A stretch of 64,000 nucleotides of DNA from Paenibacillus lutimineralis (GCF_003991425.1 NZ_CP034346.1:2455501-2519500), one strand, 5' to 3'; counted from the first letter of the stretch, positions 8,990 to 18,144 are shown. Notes: generated by a model not told the origin, from the letters alone. Numbers and translations: made by a program.

Positions 8990-9809
8990 TAAAATCGTCG
9001 AGACGAAGAGACAGGAAGTTCAGAAGCTGACCGACCGATTAACACGAATGGAAGCAGAGCGGCAAATCAGTCTGCTTCCGCCAACCCGAGGATTTCATCA
9101 GGCGCTATCCGTGAGAAACAAGCGGGAAATAGGGCTGATCGCCGAGGTAAAGAAGGCATCGCCGTCCAAAGGGTTGATCCGTCCTGACTTTAATCCAGTG
9201 GAGATCGCGCGCAGCTATGAGTCTGCAGCAGCGGATTGTATTTCGGTCTTGACGGATGAGATCTACTTCCAAGGAAGCGGCTCATATTTGCAGCAAATCC
9301 GCGACCAAGTCAAGCTCCCGCTGCTGCGCAAGGACTTCATCATCGATGAAATGCAAATCTATGAGGCCAGGCTCCTCGGGGCGGATGCGATTCTACTGAT
9401 TGCGGCAATTCTGGATGATGAACAGCTTCGCAGGTTTATGCAGACGGCTGCTGCACTGGATCTGGATGTTCTGCTTGAGGTTCATGATCGGAATGAAATG
9501 GAACGAGCCCTATCGCTAGGGAATGCCCTGCTTATCGGAATCAATAATCGTAACCTTCATACATTTGAGACGCGGCTTGAAGTAACGGCTGAATTGTCCT
9601 CCATGGTACCCGCGGAGGTGACACTCATCAGCGAGAGCGGAATTCGTACTCCGGAGGATGTGAAGTATTTGGCCCAGACTGGCGCAAAGGGGCTTCTCAT
9701 TGGTGAGACGTTCATGAGACAGTCACATGTCGACCAAGCGGTGAATGAGTTGATGAGTGTGCTGGAGCAAGATGAGGTTGGGGCTGTCTTGCGGAAGGAG
9801 CGTTCTTGA
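8979..9809 (+). CDS. trpC: Indole-3-glycerol phosphate synthase
   Basis: Closes the indole ring in a TIM barrel. The 276 residues include [10 protein letters not shown] with the catalytic Lys, LLRKDFI, LLEVHDR, GINNRNL and SESGI. The ATG at 8979 lies inside the end of trpD. It is a single-domain enzyme, unlike the TrpC-TrpF fusion of enterobacteria; TrpF is instead joined to TrpB in the next gene. Confidence 0.97.
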   Translation: MYLDKIVETKRQEVQKLTDRLTRMEAERQISLLPPTRGFHQALSVRNKREIGLIAEVKKASPSKGLIRPDFNPVEIARSYESAAADCISVLTDEIYFQGSGSYLQQIRDQVKLPLLRKDFIIDEMQIYEARLLGADAILLIAAILDDEQLRRFMQTAAALDLDVLLEVHDRNEMERALSLGNALLIGINNRNLHTFETRLEVTAELSSMVPAEVTLISESGIRTPEDVKYLAQTGAKGLLIGETFMRQSHVDQAVNELMSVLEQDEVGAVLRKERS

Positions 9810-11677
9810 AAATGAATGAAACTACAGTAAAAATATGTGGACTTCAATCCGTTGAAGTGCTAAAATCGATGATACATTTACCCGTAGATTATATTGGATT
9901 TGTCTTTGCCAAGAGCAAGCGGCAAGTGAGTGCTGACCAGGCGGCCGAGTTGGCGGCGCATCTTAAGGAATGGAAGACTTCAGAAATCCCAAAGAGCGTT
10001 GGCGTATTTGTAAACCCTGAGCTGGCGGAGCTGTCTGATATTGTGAAAACAGCTGGACTGGATGTAGTTCAATTGCATGGTAGCGAGAGTCCGGAGCTTT
10101 GCCAGGAGGTACGGGAACGACTAGGCGTTCAGGTGATCAAGGCCTTCTCCGTACTGGAGAGCGGACTACTCAGTGGAGAATTGAAGATCGAAGATTATGC
10201 AGGAGCCGTGGACGCTGTTCTGCTAGACACATATGACCCGATTTATGGCGGTGGTTCGGGGATATCTTTTGCCTGGGAGAAGGCTCTTCCTTATCAAGCT
10301 TGGGCCAAGGGGCAAGGTATTCCTTGCTGGATCGCTGGTGGACTGAATCCCGATAACATAACTGAATTAATGAAGAATACACACCCGGATGGTGTAGATG
10401 TGTCGAGCGGTGTGGAGATGAATGGAAGTAAGGATATAGATAAAATAACAGCATTCGTGGAGAGGGTGAAGGGGAAGATGGCACAAGTTCCTGATGAACA
10501 CGGGCGGTTCGGTCCATTTGGCGGCCGTTATGTCCCGGAGACGTTAATGAACGCGCTAATTGAGCTTGAGGAGTCCTATAATCGATATAAGGATGATCTC
10601 GATTTTCAAACGGAAATTGCATATTTGCTGAAGCAGTATTCAGGAAGGGAGACCCCGCTGTATTATGCGGAGCGACTAACCGAAAGCCTCGGCGGTGCGA
10701 AGATCTACTTGAAGCGCGAGGATTTGAACCATACTGGAGCCCATAAAATTAACAATGCGATCGGCCAGGCGATCCTGGCAAAACGGATGGGGAAGAAAAA
10801 AGTCATAGCCGAGACCGGCGCGGGCCAGCACGGAGTAGCTACGGCTACGGTTGCAGCACTGCTCGGACTAGAGTGTAAGGTATTCATGGGAGAAGAAGAT
10901 ACGAAGCGTCAACAGCTTAATGTGTTTCGCATGAAGCTGCTCGGCGCGGAGGTCGTGCCAGTTATGTCTGGAACACGCACTTTGAAGGATGCTTGTAATG
11001 AGGCGCTGCGTTACTGGGTCAGCCATGTCGAGGACACCTTCTATATTCTTGGATCGGCAACTGGACCGCATCCGTATCCGATAATGGTCCGTAATTTCCA
11101 GCGAATCATCGGTGATGAGACACGTCGCCAGATACTAGACGCGGAAGGAAGACTACCGGATATGCTCGTCGCTGCGGTTGGCGGAGGCAGCAATGCAATC
11201 GGCATGTTCTATCCTTTTATCGAAGATACGTCTGTACAATTGGTTGGTGCCGAAGCGGCGGGCAGAGGAACTGATACGGAATATCATGCGGCAACGATGA
11301 CGAAAGGAAGCAAGGGTGTATTCCAGGGCTCTCTTAGTTATTTGCTGCAGGATGAATATGGACAGGTTAAACCGGCGCATTCAATCTCCGCTGGTCTCGA
11401 TTACCCGGGCATCGGCCCGGAGCACTCCTATCTGAAGGATATTGAGCGGGCGCGGTACTATCCTATTACCGACAAGGAGGCGCTAGATGCTCTACAGCTA
11501 TTGAGCAGAACAGAAGGAATTATTCCTGCGCTGGAATCGGCACATGCTGTGGCACAAGTTATGAAGATGGCGCCGGAAATGAGCAGTGAACAGATTATCG
11601 TAATCTGTCTGTCAGGGCGCGGAGATAAGGATGTGGACTCAATTATGGCTTACACTGAAGGGGGAGCTGCGCTATGA
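9806..11677 (+). CDS. trpFB: Fused phosphoribosylanthranilate isomerase / tryptophan synthase beta chain
   Basis: One uninterrupted frame of 623 residues. Residues 1-224 are TrpF (TVKICGLQ with catalytic Cys; [14 protein letters not shown] with catalytic Asp; [19 protein letters not shown]). From Met225 it is a complete TrpB ([27 protein letters not shown] with the PLP lysine; [20 protein letters not shown]). There is effectively no linker: the frame runs ...ERVKGK then MAQVPDEHG with no stop. GAGGGTGAAGGGG at 10462-10474 is a good ribosome binding site for the ATG at 10478, so separate TrpB may also be made internally. The start is TTG 9806, overlapping the trpC stop; ATG 9812 is an alternative. 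Confidence 0.93.
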   Translation: MKMNETTVKICGLQSVEVLKSMIHLPVDYIGFVFAKSKRQVSADQAAELAAHLKEWKTSEIPKSVGVFVNPELAELSDIVKTAGLDVVQLHGSESPELCQEVRERLGVQVIKAFSVLESGLLSGELKIEDYAGAVDAVLLDTYDPIYGGGSGISFAWEKALPYQAWAKGQGIPCWIAGGLNPDNITELMKNTHPDGVDVSSGVEMNGSKDIDKITAFVERVKGKMAQVPDEHGRFGPFGGRYVPETLMNALIELEESYNRYKDDLDFQTEIAYLLKQYSGRETPLYYAERLTESLGGAKIYLKREDLNHTGAHKINNAIGQAILAKRMGKKKVIAETGAGQHGVATATVAALLGLECKVFMGEEDTKRQQLNVFRMKLLGAEVVPVMSGTRTLKDACNEALRYWVSHVEDTFYILGSATGPHPYPIMVRNFQRIIGDETRRQILDAEGRLPDMLVAAVGGGSNAIGMFYPFIEDTSVQLVGAEAAGRGTDTEYHAATMTKGSKGVFQGSLSYLLQDEYGQVKPAHSISAGLDYPGIGPEHSYLKDIERARYYPITDKEALDALQLLSRTEGIIPALESAHAVAQVMKMAPEMSSEQIIVICLSGRGDKDVDSIMAYTEGGAAL

Positions 11678-12495
11678 AGTCTGCGGAAATGAATCTGATG
11701 GATCAGACCTTTGCCCAGCTTCGTAAGGAAGGCAAAGCAGCACTGATGCCGTTCATTACAGTTGGTGATCCTGATGTGGAGACAACTTTGGAAATATTAA
11801 GAGAGGTCGAGCTGGCCGGTGCGAACATCGTTGAGCTAGGCGTCCCCTATTCCGATCCATTAGCTGATGGTCCTGTCATACAGCGGGCATCAGAGCGTGC
11901 GCTGACCCATCATGTTACGATTGAGACTTGCATCGAGGTAGCCCGCCTGGCTAGAGACAGCGGCATTCAAATGCCAATCGTATTATTCACTTATTTCAAT
12001 CCGGTCCTGCAGACTGGATTCGAACGCTTCTTCCAACTCGTGCAGAAGGCAGGAATTAGCGGACTTATCATCCCTGATTTGCCGTACGAGGAATCCGAGG
12101 AGATTTTGCATCTAGCGGATGAAGCGAATGTTCATCTTGTGCCACTAGTTGCTCCCACCTCGAATGAACGGATTCATCGCATTGTTTCCCGGGCCCGCGG
12201 ATTCATTTATTGCGTGTCCTCACTCGGCGTTACGGGAGAAAGAGCTTCTTTTGCCCAAGGTGTGGATGATTTCATCAAGACTGTGAAGGAAGGTACCGAT
12301 CTTCCTGTCGCCGTCGGCTTCGGCATTTCGAGCCGAGAGCAGGCTCAGCATTTTGCCGAGTTTTGTGATGGAGTTGTCGTCGGTAGTGCGATTGTGCGCA
12401 AGATCGAGGAAGCATTGCCATTATTACAGAGTGAAGCGACGAAGGAGCAGGGCTTGTTGCAAATTCGTGACTTTGTGGCAAAATTAAGAGTGTAA
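11674..12495 (+). CDS. trpA: Tryptophan synthase alpha chain
   Basis: Cleaves indole-3-glycerol phosphate, releasing indole that is channelled to TrpB. The 273 residues contain FITVGDPD, the catalytic region [34 protein letters not shown] and GFGISS. The ATG overlaps the trpB stop by four bases (ATGA); a later in-frame ATG at 11689 is possible. It ends the trp genes proper. Confidence 0.97.
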   Translation: MKSAEMNLMDQTFAQLRKEGKAALMPFITVGDPDVETTLEILREVELAGANIVELGVPYSDPLADGPVIQRASERALTHHVTIETCIEVARLARDSGIQMPIVLFTYFNPVLQTGFERFFQLVQKAGISGLIIPDLPYEESEEILHLADEANVHLVPLVAPTSNERIHRIVSRARGFIYCVSSLGVTGERASFAQGVDDFIKTVKEGTDLPVAVGFGISSREQAQHFAEFCDGVVVGSAIVRKIEEALPLLQSEATKEQGLLQIRDFVAKLRV

Positions 12496-12525
12496 ATTTC
12501 ATTTGGAACGAAGGAGGAGAAATAC

Positions 12526-13623
12526 ATGCTGCCAAAACCGCAAATCGTGAACCTCCCGGTCTATCAACCTGGTAAGCCGATCGAGGCAGTCAAGCGGGAG
12601 CTTGGCCTTACAGAAGTAATCAAGCTCGCATCGAATGAGAATCCATATGGCTGCTCCCCTCGCGTTCGTGAAGCGATCGAAGCGGAGCTTGCTAATATCA
12701 GCATTTATCCTGATGGAAGTGCGGTGGAATTAACCGAAGAATTAGCGAGTCATCTGGGGGTACATTCGAATCAAATTATTTTCGGATGTGGTTCGGATGA
12801 GATTATCGCCCTGATTACCAGAGCTTTCTTCCTTCCGGGAGACGAGACCATTATGGCGGATCAGACTTTCTCCGTCTATAAGAGCAATGCCGATATCGAA
12901 GGCGCAGTCAGTATCGAGGTTCCTCTACAAGCAGGAACGCATGATCTGGAAGCAATGCTTCAGGCAGTTAATGATCGGACCAAGGTTGTATGGATCTGCA
13001 ACCCTAACAATCCGACAGGGACTATTGTGCCTGAAGCGGATTTGATCGCCTTTATGGATCGGATTCCTGGTCAAGTACTGGTCGTGCTGGACGAAGCATA
13101 TGCCGAGTACGTTACTGATCCGTCTTATGCAGATGGTATCCGGTTGTTGGATAAGTATCCGAATTTGGTTGTGCTTCGCACGTTCTCCAAAATTTACGGC
13201 CTGGCATCCCTGCGCATCGGGTATGGTGTGGGTCAGCCTGCAGTCATCAAACTGATTAATCAGGTACGTGAGCCATTCAACACCTCGCGGATCGGTCAGG
13301 CCGCAGCGAGAGCATCGATTGCAGACCACCAGTTCGTAGCGGAATGCCGCGAGAAGAATGCCAAGGGAATTGAATACTTAAATGGAGAATTCGACCGTCT
13401 GAAGTTGTCTTATTTCCCGGCTCATGGCAATTTCATTATGGTTGATGTGGAGACACTGTCACAGGAGATGTTCCAGGAGTTGCTTAAGCTGGGAGTCATT
13501 GTGCGCGGCGGCTTCTCTAAATATCCGAATTCCATTCGGGTAACGGTTGGCTCAGAGAGCCAGAATCAGAAGTTTATCGCAGCTCTGGAGCAGGTGCTTC
13601 AGCAGCGTAAGGTACGAGTCTAG
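12526..13623 (+). CDS. hisC: Histidinol-phosphate aminotransferase (also aromatic aminotransferase role)
   Basis: PLP-dependent class I/II aminotransferase. The 365 residues contain ASNENPYGCSP, the GSDEII loop, ICNPNNPTGT, VLDEAYAEY and the PLP lysine in FSKIYGLASLRIGYG. In B. subtilis HisC also transaminates aromatic keto acids, which explains its place between trpA and tyrA. AAGGAGGAG lies 7 bases upstream. The conserved order implies cotranscription with trp. Confidence 0.95.
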   Translation: MLPKPQIVNLPVYQPGKPIEAVKRELGLTEVIKLASNENPYGCSPRVREAIEAELANISIYPDGSAVELTEELASHLGVHSNQIIFGCGSDEIIALITRAFFLPGDETIMADQTFSVYKSNADIEGAVSIEVPLQAGTHDLEAMLQAVNDRTKVVWICNPNNPTGTIVPEADLIAFMDRIPGQVLVVLDEAYAEYVTDPSYADGIRLLDKYPNLVVLRTFSKIYGLASLRIGYGVGQPAVIKLINQVREPFNTSRIGQAAARASIADHQFVAECREKNAKGIEYLNGEFDRLKLSYFPAHGNFIMVDVETLSQEMFQELLKLGVIVRGGFSKYPNSIRVTVGSESQNQKFIAALEQVLQQRKVRV

Positions 13624-13722
13624 CGGGTGTATGCATCTAGCCATAAATGACCTCAATGAGCTTTGACAAGTATCCTGTTTATGATGAAGTAAATAATCTT
13701 AGTAGAAGTTGAGTGAAAATTT

Positions 13723-14817
13723 ATGACTACAAAAATTGCAATATTTGGTGTTGGATTGATTGGTGGGTCTCTGGCCCTCTGTTTTCGCGGCAAGCCAGGG
13801 ATTGAGGTTGTTGGCCATAGCCCCCGCTCCGGATCGCTTGAGGTGATGCTGGACCGGGGGGTTGTGGATTCGGCGACCCTCTCTATGGAAGAAGCAGTGC
13901 GTGACGCCAACTTTATATTTTTATGTGTGCCAGTAGGCAATCTGGAAGAGTACCTGGAGAAGCTGTATGCACTGCCGCTTAAGCCAGGCTGTATTATTAC
14001 TGATGTAGGCAGCACGAAGGCTTCGATTGCTGCTGCGGCAGAGAAACTGTCGCGACCGGACGTGTATTTCATCGGCGGCCATCCAATGGCCGGCTCTGAG
14101 AGATCTGGTGTAGAGGCGGCCTCGACACTGCTGTTCGAGAATGCTTACTATGTTCTAACGCCGGCAACCGGTGTTCCAGACGAGGCTTACGCCAAACTGG
14201 AGGAACTCCTGCTATATACAAGGGCGCAGGTCGTGCGGGTTAATCCTGCTCAGCATGACGAGATTGTTGGTGCGATTAGTCACTTGCCGCATATTATCGC
14301 AGTAGCGCTCGTGAATCAGGTGTGCGATTACAATGCCTCCAATGGCTTGTACCGGACCCTTGCAGCAGGCGGATTTCGCGATATTACGCGGATTGCTTCC
14401 AGCGATCCGATGATATGGCGTGATATTCTGCTAAGCAATCGCGACGTGGTGCTATCGCTGCTTAAGGATTGGAATGACGAGATCGGTGGCTTTATATCCA
14501 TGCTGGAGGACAGGAATGGGGAGGGAATTGTCGATTCCTTCGTCAAAGCAAACCGATTCCGCAGCGAGCTTCCAGAGCGACGCAAAGGCATGATCTCCTC
14601 GTTGTTCGATTTGTATATCGATGTCCCAGACCATCCGGGGATTATCGGACAGATTACGACGGAGCTTGGTGATCAGAACATTAACTTGAGTAATATTCAG
14701 ATTATCGAGAGCCGTGAGGATGTGCCTGGACTGCTGCATTTATCCTTCCGTCAGGAGAGCGCTATGGAGCGAGCTAAAGAGCATCTGCAATCGATGGGCT
14801 ATGCTGTATATGTCTGA
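13723..14817 (+). CDS. tyrA: Prephenate dehydrogenase with C-terminal ACT domain
   Basis: Oxidatively decarboxylates prephenate to 4-hydroxyphenylpyruvate for tyrosine. Residues 5-20 hold the NAD loop GVGLIGGSLA, and GGHPMAGSE is the conserved His region. From about residue 296 an ACT domain begins (LYIDVPDHPGIIGQI), a likely tyrosine-sensing module. The gap to hisC is 99 bases without a terminator. A strong terminator follows. The B. subtilis order continues with aroE, which is absent here. Confidence 0.95.
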   Translation: MTTKIAIFGVGLIGGSLALCFRGKPGIEVVGHSPRSGSLEVMLDRGVVDSATLSMEEAVRDANFIFLCVPVGNLEEYLEKLYALPLKPGCIITDVGSTKASIAAAAEKLSRPDVYFIGGHPMAGSERSGVEAASTLLFENAYYVLTPATGVPDEAYAKLEELLLYTRAQVVRVNPAQHDEIVGAISHLPHIIAVALVNQVCDYNASNGLYRTLAAGGFRDITRIASSDPMIWRDILLSNRDVVLSLLKDWNDEIGGFISMLEDRNGEGIVDSFVKANRFRSELPERRKGMISSLFDLYIDVPDHPGIIGQITTELGDQNINLSNIQIIESREDVPGLLHLSFRQESAMERAKEHLQSMGYAVYV

Positions 14818-14843
14818 TCACTATTCTTATATACTTAAACGGT

Positions 14844-14871
14844 AAGCGGGGTCTTCATGGCCCCGCTTTTT
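14844..14871 (+). terminator. Terminator of the aro-trp-hisC-tyrA supraoperon
   Basis: An AGCGGGG stem pairs with CCCCGCT around TCTTCATGG and is followed by five T. It lies 27 bases after the tyrA stop. Confidence 0.88.
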
Positions 14872-14913
14872 GATTTTAATAATACTTATAAGTTCAAGCG
14901 GTCTAAAATAGAT

Positions 14914-14946
14914 AAAAAAAACGCCACTTCGTAGTTGAAGTGACGC
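14914..14946 (-). terminator. Minus-strand terminator (small RNA and/or sortase operon)
   Basis: Read leftward, GCGTCACTTC, a short loop and GAAGTGGCG are followed by eight T. It ends the candidate small RNA and would also stop transcripts running out of the sortase gene. Confidence 0.75.
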
Positions 14947-15000
14947 ATGCTCACTAACGAGCAACAGATATTGGATAGGAGTGGAGAGAAACCATACTGT
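14914..15000 (-). ncRNA. Candidate small RNA (about 87 nt)
   Basis: On the minus strand a full consensus promoter (15007-15036) drives a short transcript that should start near 15000 and end at a hairpin with eight U at 14914-14921. The stem is CACTTC/GAAGTG plus GC pairs at 14922-14946. Between them GCTC...GAGC forms another small hairpin near 14950-14963. The only ATG opens a 13-codon frame without a ribosome binding site, so a protein is unlikely. It lies between tyrA and the sortase gene; no RNA family was recognised. Confidence 0.6.
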
Positions 15001-15006
15001 GCTTTT

Positions 15007-15036
15007 ATTATAATGTATCCGTTTTCATTCTGTCAA
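15007..15036 (-). promoter_or_regulatory. Consensus SigmaA promoter on minus strand
   Basis: TTGACA (complement of 15031-15036) and TATAAT (complement of 15007-15012), both perfect, are separated by 18 bases. They point left and away from any annotated protein start, which is the main reason to propose the small RNA. About 65 bases lie between this promoter and the sortase stop. Confidence 0.75.
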
Positions 15037-15100
15037 CACATTTTTTTAGCGCTTTCATTGTAGATTAACTACAAATTTTCCCTTTTACTATGGGATGCCA

Positions 15101-15760
15101 TTAGGTCCCATTCTGTAATTTCGCGAACACGACGAGCCGCATTTCATGTTCTTTTTTCTTGCGGCTATATTTTCCTGTACAAGTAATCAGATTGAGCCTG
15201 TGTTCATCCGTATCGCCAAAAATTCTTTCAAGCGGGGCTTCAGCCGTAATGAAGGACTCGACGCTTTCAACTACATAGGTTAGTCGTTGCCCTGTCTTAT
15301 TAGATACGATGATGGTATCGCCTGGACGCAGTTTCTTCAAATTAAAGAAGATAGCCGGACCCGTATAGCTGTCTACATGTCCGTCCATAATGACGTTCCC
15401 TTTGGCTCCGGCAAGAACGCCTGGCTGAAGAATGCCGACGATTTCAGTATCCTTTGGCACATCCATCCGTCCATCCTCTGTAACACCCACCGGCATAATC
15501 TGTGCAAAGACATTAATGCTTGGAATATACAGATGATTGGGCAGGAATGGATCAATAGGGGCAGTATGTACGGCGTCTTCGGATGTCTTTTCTAGATGAT
15601 TAGGCCGTATGATTTCGCTGTTGGATTCAGATTGTGTTGAAGTCTGTGGAAGATCGGTTTGTTTCTCCGCTTTGTTCCTCATCTCTGGCGCAGAACAGCT
15701 CGAGCAGGCTAAGGCTATAAGCATTGTAATGATCGTAAGTTTCCATCGTAGCATTGTCAT
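15101..15760 (-). CDS. Sortase (class F-like)
   Basis: Transpeptidase that would cleave a cell-wall sorting signal of an exported protein. Of 219 residues, 1-22 form a hydrophobic export segment with cysteines (ALACSSC), possibly a lipoprotein signal; a Ser/Thr/Glu-rich spacer follows. The sortase fold has the catalytic triad visible: His128 in MDGHVDS, Cys194 in LITCTGKYS and Arg208 in HEMRLVV. It lies 45 bases downstream of a small secreted protein with an MPRSG motif. A GC-rich hairpin between the two probably lowers sortase expression. The class is inferred from length and motif spacing. ATG 15754 is an alternative start. Confidence 0.85.
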   Translation of the reverse strand: MTMLRWKLTIITMLIALACSSCSAPEMRNKAEKQTDLPQTSTQSESNSEIIRPNHLEKTSEDAVHTAPIDPFLPNHLYIPSINVFAQIMPVGVTEDGRMDVPKDTEIVGILQPGVLAGAKGNVIMDGHVDSYTGPAIFFNLKKLRPGDTIIVSNKTGQRLTYVVESVESFITAEAPLERIFGDTDEHRLNLITCTGKYSRKKKEHEMRLVVFAKLQNGT

Positions 15761-15776
15761 CTTGATAAATATAGAA

Positions 15777-15795
15777 AGAGGGGAATCCCCCCTCT
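15777..15795 (-). terminator. Intergenic hairpin between sortase and its neighbour
   Basis: A perfect 7-bp stem AGAGGGG/CCCCTCT lies in the gap between the His-rich gene and the sortase gene; read leftward it is followed by TTTC. It could be a leaky terminator or an mRNA-end stabiliser that favours the upstream gene. Confidence 0.5.
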
Positions 15796-15805
15796 CTCAG
15801 CTCCT

Positions 15806-16051
15806 CTATTCTGTTTGTTCGCTAGCGCCGCCAAAGCCTGAGCGAGGCATTTCAGTAGCCTTAGTCTTGATGCTCTTAGCCTTGTGGCTCTTTGCATGCA
15901 CTTTGTGTTTGTGTGCTTTTTCCTTATGCACCGATTTGGTATGCATCTTGTGCTCATGGGCTTTGGTTTGATGAGCAGGAGCCGCACCAACAGCTGATGC
16001 GAAGGAAAGCAGAAGAGTTGCGGAAAGCAGGACAGCAGATAGTTTTTTCAT
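15806..16051 (-). CDS. Small secreted Lys/His-rich protein with MPRSG C-terminal motif
   Basis: 81 residues. Residues 1-23 are a clear signal peptide (MKK, hydrophobic core, VGA/AP cleavage). The mature part is built of HK/KxH units, with nine His and many Lys, so it is strongly basic and could bind metal or anionic wall polymers. It ends with MPRSGFGGASEQTE, where MPRSG resembles an LPxTG sorting signal but lacks the usual hydrophobic helix and charged tail. GGAGG lies 9 bases before the ATG. It is immediately upstream of the sortase gene and is a plausible substrate. The substrate role is inference. Confidence 0.75.
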   Translation of the reverse strand: MKKLSAVLLSATLLLSFASAVGAAPAHQTKAHEHKMHTKSVHKEKAHKHKVHAKSHKAKSIKTKATEMPRSGFGGASEQTE

Positions 16052-16224
16052 GGCTTTTTCCTCCGAATTGATATTTTATTCCCCGGGAATTATCGTCCCC
16101 AAAAATGACTTATATATATATGGGAAAATACGGTGGCAGTTAAAAGCTAGTTCGAATTTTGAGTATATCTTGACGGAAAACGGGACACATTGATCTTAAA
16201 TAATATCCGTGAAGGGGAATCAGC

Positions 16225-16734
16225 ATGATATACATTTACAACTGTTACGGGGGGACTCATACCTCGGCCTTAGCCGCGGCTTATCATTTGAATCGACTCC
16301 CACGAGACCGCAAACCTTCTAAGGAGGAAATTCTGAATACGTACATGTTCGATAAACTGCTCCCACAGGAACATGGAAAATTGATTCATCATGGTAAGGA
16401 CGATCAAGGAAATGATATTTTCAGTGTAGGGAGGGGCAATTCCAAAGCGGTTATTCCGGCGATCTCCAGCTCATTCCAACTGTTGGAAGATAAAGAAGAA
16501 CTGTCGGAGAAGGTTGTTTTGTCCAACACTTCACCAACAGTCCCTTTGATGATGACAATCGGGGGATTCTGTTCAAGACAACTTAAATTAACGACTCTTG
16601 GCCGGGCACTACTGGTGCTGGGGGCTCAGCAGACCTATAAAAATATAATACAGGTGGTTGAGGTAACGACCCGAGCAGGCGCTACTTCTTCTTCAAAAGT
16701 AGAGGTGTTGAACAATAAGGAAATAAAGCCCTAA
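16225..16734 (+). CDS. DUF3189 family protein
   Basis: 169 residues beginning MIYIYNCYGGTHTSALAAAYHL, the hallmark N-terminus of the DUF3189 family, found in sporulating Firmicutes and of unknown function. A P-loop-like YNCYGGTHTS turn follows the first strand. GAAGGGG lies 9 bases before the ATG. It is monocistronic between oppositely oriented genes. The 173-base gap upstream has a TTGACG-like -35 near 16169 but no convincing -10. Confidence 0.72.
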   Translation: MIYIYNCYGGTHTSALAAAYHLNRLPRDRKPSKEEILNTYMFDKLLPQEHGKLIHHGKDDQGNDIFSVGRGNSKAVIPAISSSFQLLEDKEELSEKVVLSNTSPTVPLMMTIGGFCSRQLKLTTLGRALLVLGAQQTYKNIIQVVEVTTRAGATSSSKVEVLNNKEIKP

Positions 16735-16748
16735 GATGCACAGACAGC

Positions 16749-16868
16749 TTAAACAGGAGTTGGTCCGGAAGTGAAATTGGCAATCTCCGTCGATCCGAAG
16801 AACAACAAGCTGATAACGATGATCAAGATCACAAGCTCAGCAAATCTTTCGCCATCAAACTCTTCCAT
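16749..16868 (-). CDS. 39-residue single-span membrane peptide
   Basis: ATG at 16868 (complement), stop TAA at 16749, with AAGGGGG 8 bases upstream. The product starts MEEFDGERFAELVILIIVI and has one hydrophobic segment of about 15 residues (ELVILIIVISLLFF) followed by a polar tail ending SGPTPV. It lies 42 bases downstream of the 111-residue gene on the same strand and is probably cotranscribed with it. It resembles the short membrane peptides common in spore formers; the function is unknown. Confidence 0.6.
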   Translation of the reverse strand: MEEFDGERFAELVILIIVISLLFFGSTEIANFTSGPTPV

Positions 16869-16910
16869 CTCTAAAGCCCCCTTTACGTCATACTGACAAA
16901 CTGTGCTCAT

Positions 16911-17246
16911 TTAATCCGTCATTTTCTTCATCGCGGCAAATACGTCATTTAATGTAAGATCACCGTTGCTCTGAAAAAATGAGACCAGCGTATCTATGTT
17001 CGATCCGTTGCCGGAGCTGAGTGTTTTGTATTGGCCAATCAAGCTGATGACGACAGATGCTTCTCTGAACAATTCGACTGAGTCGACCTTTAGTTTACCT
17101 GTTAATAGCAGGGCGGCAACAGCGGCTTCAATGCTCCCGGGCTTTTGCTGTTTCGATTTGGAAGATTTGCTGTTTGAATTGCTGTTTGAATTTCCGTTTT
17201 TAGAGCTGCCATTTCTGGCTTTGTTGCTTTTGCCGGGAGAAGACAT
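16911..17246 (-). CDS. Hypothetical protein with Ser/Asn/Lys-rich N-terminus
   Basis: 111 residues. Residues 1-36 are low complexity (SNKARNGSSKNGNSNSNS and Lys runs). The rest is an ordered-looking helical domain (SIEAAVAALLLTGKLKVDSV; VSFFQSNGDLTLNDVFAAM). GAAGAAGG precedes the ATG. No family was recognised. It forms a likely two-gene operon with the 39-residue membrane peptide. The 304-base gap to the next gene holds the promoter region of the sigma operon and nothing else clear. Confidence 0.55.
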   Translation of the reverse strand: MSSPGKSNKARNGSSKNGNSNSNSNSKSSKSKQQKPGSIEAAVAALLLTGKLKVDSVELFREASVVISLIGQYKTLSSGNGSNIDTLVSFFQSNGDLTLNDVFAAMKKMTD

Positions 17247-17550
17247 ATTATTACCTTCTTCCGTATGTGAAATTAGAAAATGTCTATAAAAGTAATTTAT
17301 GCCGCGATGAGGGTTAGTGTTATCCTATTCGACTACATGACGTTGTTTTAGCCCGGACATATTTTTATCCAACCTTCTTCTATGGTATAATATTGAAGGA
17401 TTGCAATATGAATTGATAATGACGCCATCATATGGATGTTTTTTTATAATTACATAAGCAAACCGCAACTTTTTTAATCCTGTTCGGTAATAATGTATAA
17501 GAATCGAACGGGGATTAAGCGCATGGACGGGCGAGGAGGTTCGCACTTAA

Positions 17551-18144
17551 ATGACGGATTCCCAGATGATTCGTGAGATAAAAGAAGGCAATACCGAGTT
17601 ATATTCAGAGTTGATGCGAAGGTATCAACGCAAAATTTTGGCATTTGTATACCACATGCTGAAGAGCGCTCAATTGGAATTATTGGCAGAGGATATTTGT
17701 TCTGAGACTTTTTATAAAGCATTTCGAAGTTTGCACTCTTTCCGTGAAGTAGATGCTTCCTTCTCTACCTGGCTTTATACGATTGCAAGAAATACCGTTC
17801 TTAGTGAATTACGTAAGCAGCGAAGCGGGAATGTGCCGTTAGAGGAGAGTGGATACATACCTGTTGCTCCGCACGAGCTTGTTCCTGAACAGGCGATTCT
17901 GCGCAATGAACGTGTTGGCCTTGTTCGCGAAGCAATTAACAATCTTCCGGAAAAGCAGCGATCGGCTCTAATATTACGTGAGTACGATCAACTGGACTAT
18001 CAGGAAATCGCCTGCATTCTCGGTCAAAGTGTAAGTGCTGTGAAATCCTTGTTGTTCCGGGCACGCAGCAGTGTAAAAAGTCAGCTTGAACCCTATTTCT
18101 ATGAGCCGAGCTACGAGCATTATGAAGGGATGAAAAGCAGATGA
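17551..18144 (+). CDS. ECF-type RNA polymerase sigma factor
   Basis: 197 residues. Region 2 (LMRRYQRKILAFVYHML; AEDICSETFYKAFRSL; STWLYTIARNTVLSELRKQ) and region 4 (LPEKQRSALILREYDQLDYQEIA; SVSAVKSLLFRARSS) are both clear. GAGGAGG lies about 11 bases before the ATG. It overlaps the next gene, a zinc-type anti-sigma factor, by four bases, the standard ECF pair arrangement. It would direct a stress regulon that cannot be named from sequence alone. Confidence 0.93.
   Translation: MTDSQMIREIKEGNTELYSELMRRYQRKILAFVYHMLKSAQLELLAEDICSETFYKAFRSLHSFREVDASFSTWLYTIARNTVLSELRKQRSGNVPLEESGYIPVAPHELVPEQAILRNERVGLVREAINNLPEKQRSALILREYDQLDYQEIACILGQSVSAVKSLLFRARSSVKSQLEPYFYEPSYEHYEGMKSR

Noticed and set aside
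10170..10622. 150-codon minus-strand frame opposite trpF-trpB
   Set aside because: Antisense shadow of a conserved coding region, without a ribosome binding site or recognisable domain.
13624..13722. Separate promoter for tyrA
   Set aside because: TTGACA occurs at 13662, but no -10 lies 16-18 bases downstream; cotranscription with hisC is more likely.
15373..15971. Plus-strand frames opposite the sortase and His-rich genes
   Set aside because: They are antisense to frames with signal peptide, catalytic motif and ribosome binding sites; the plus-strand readings lack these.
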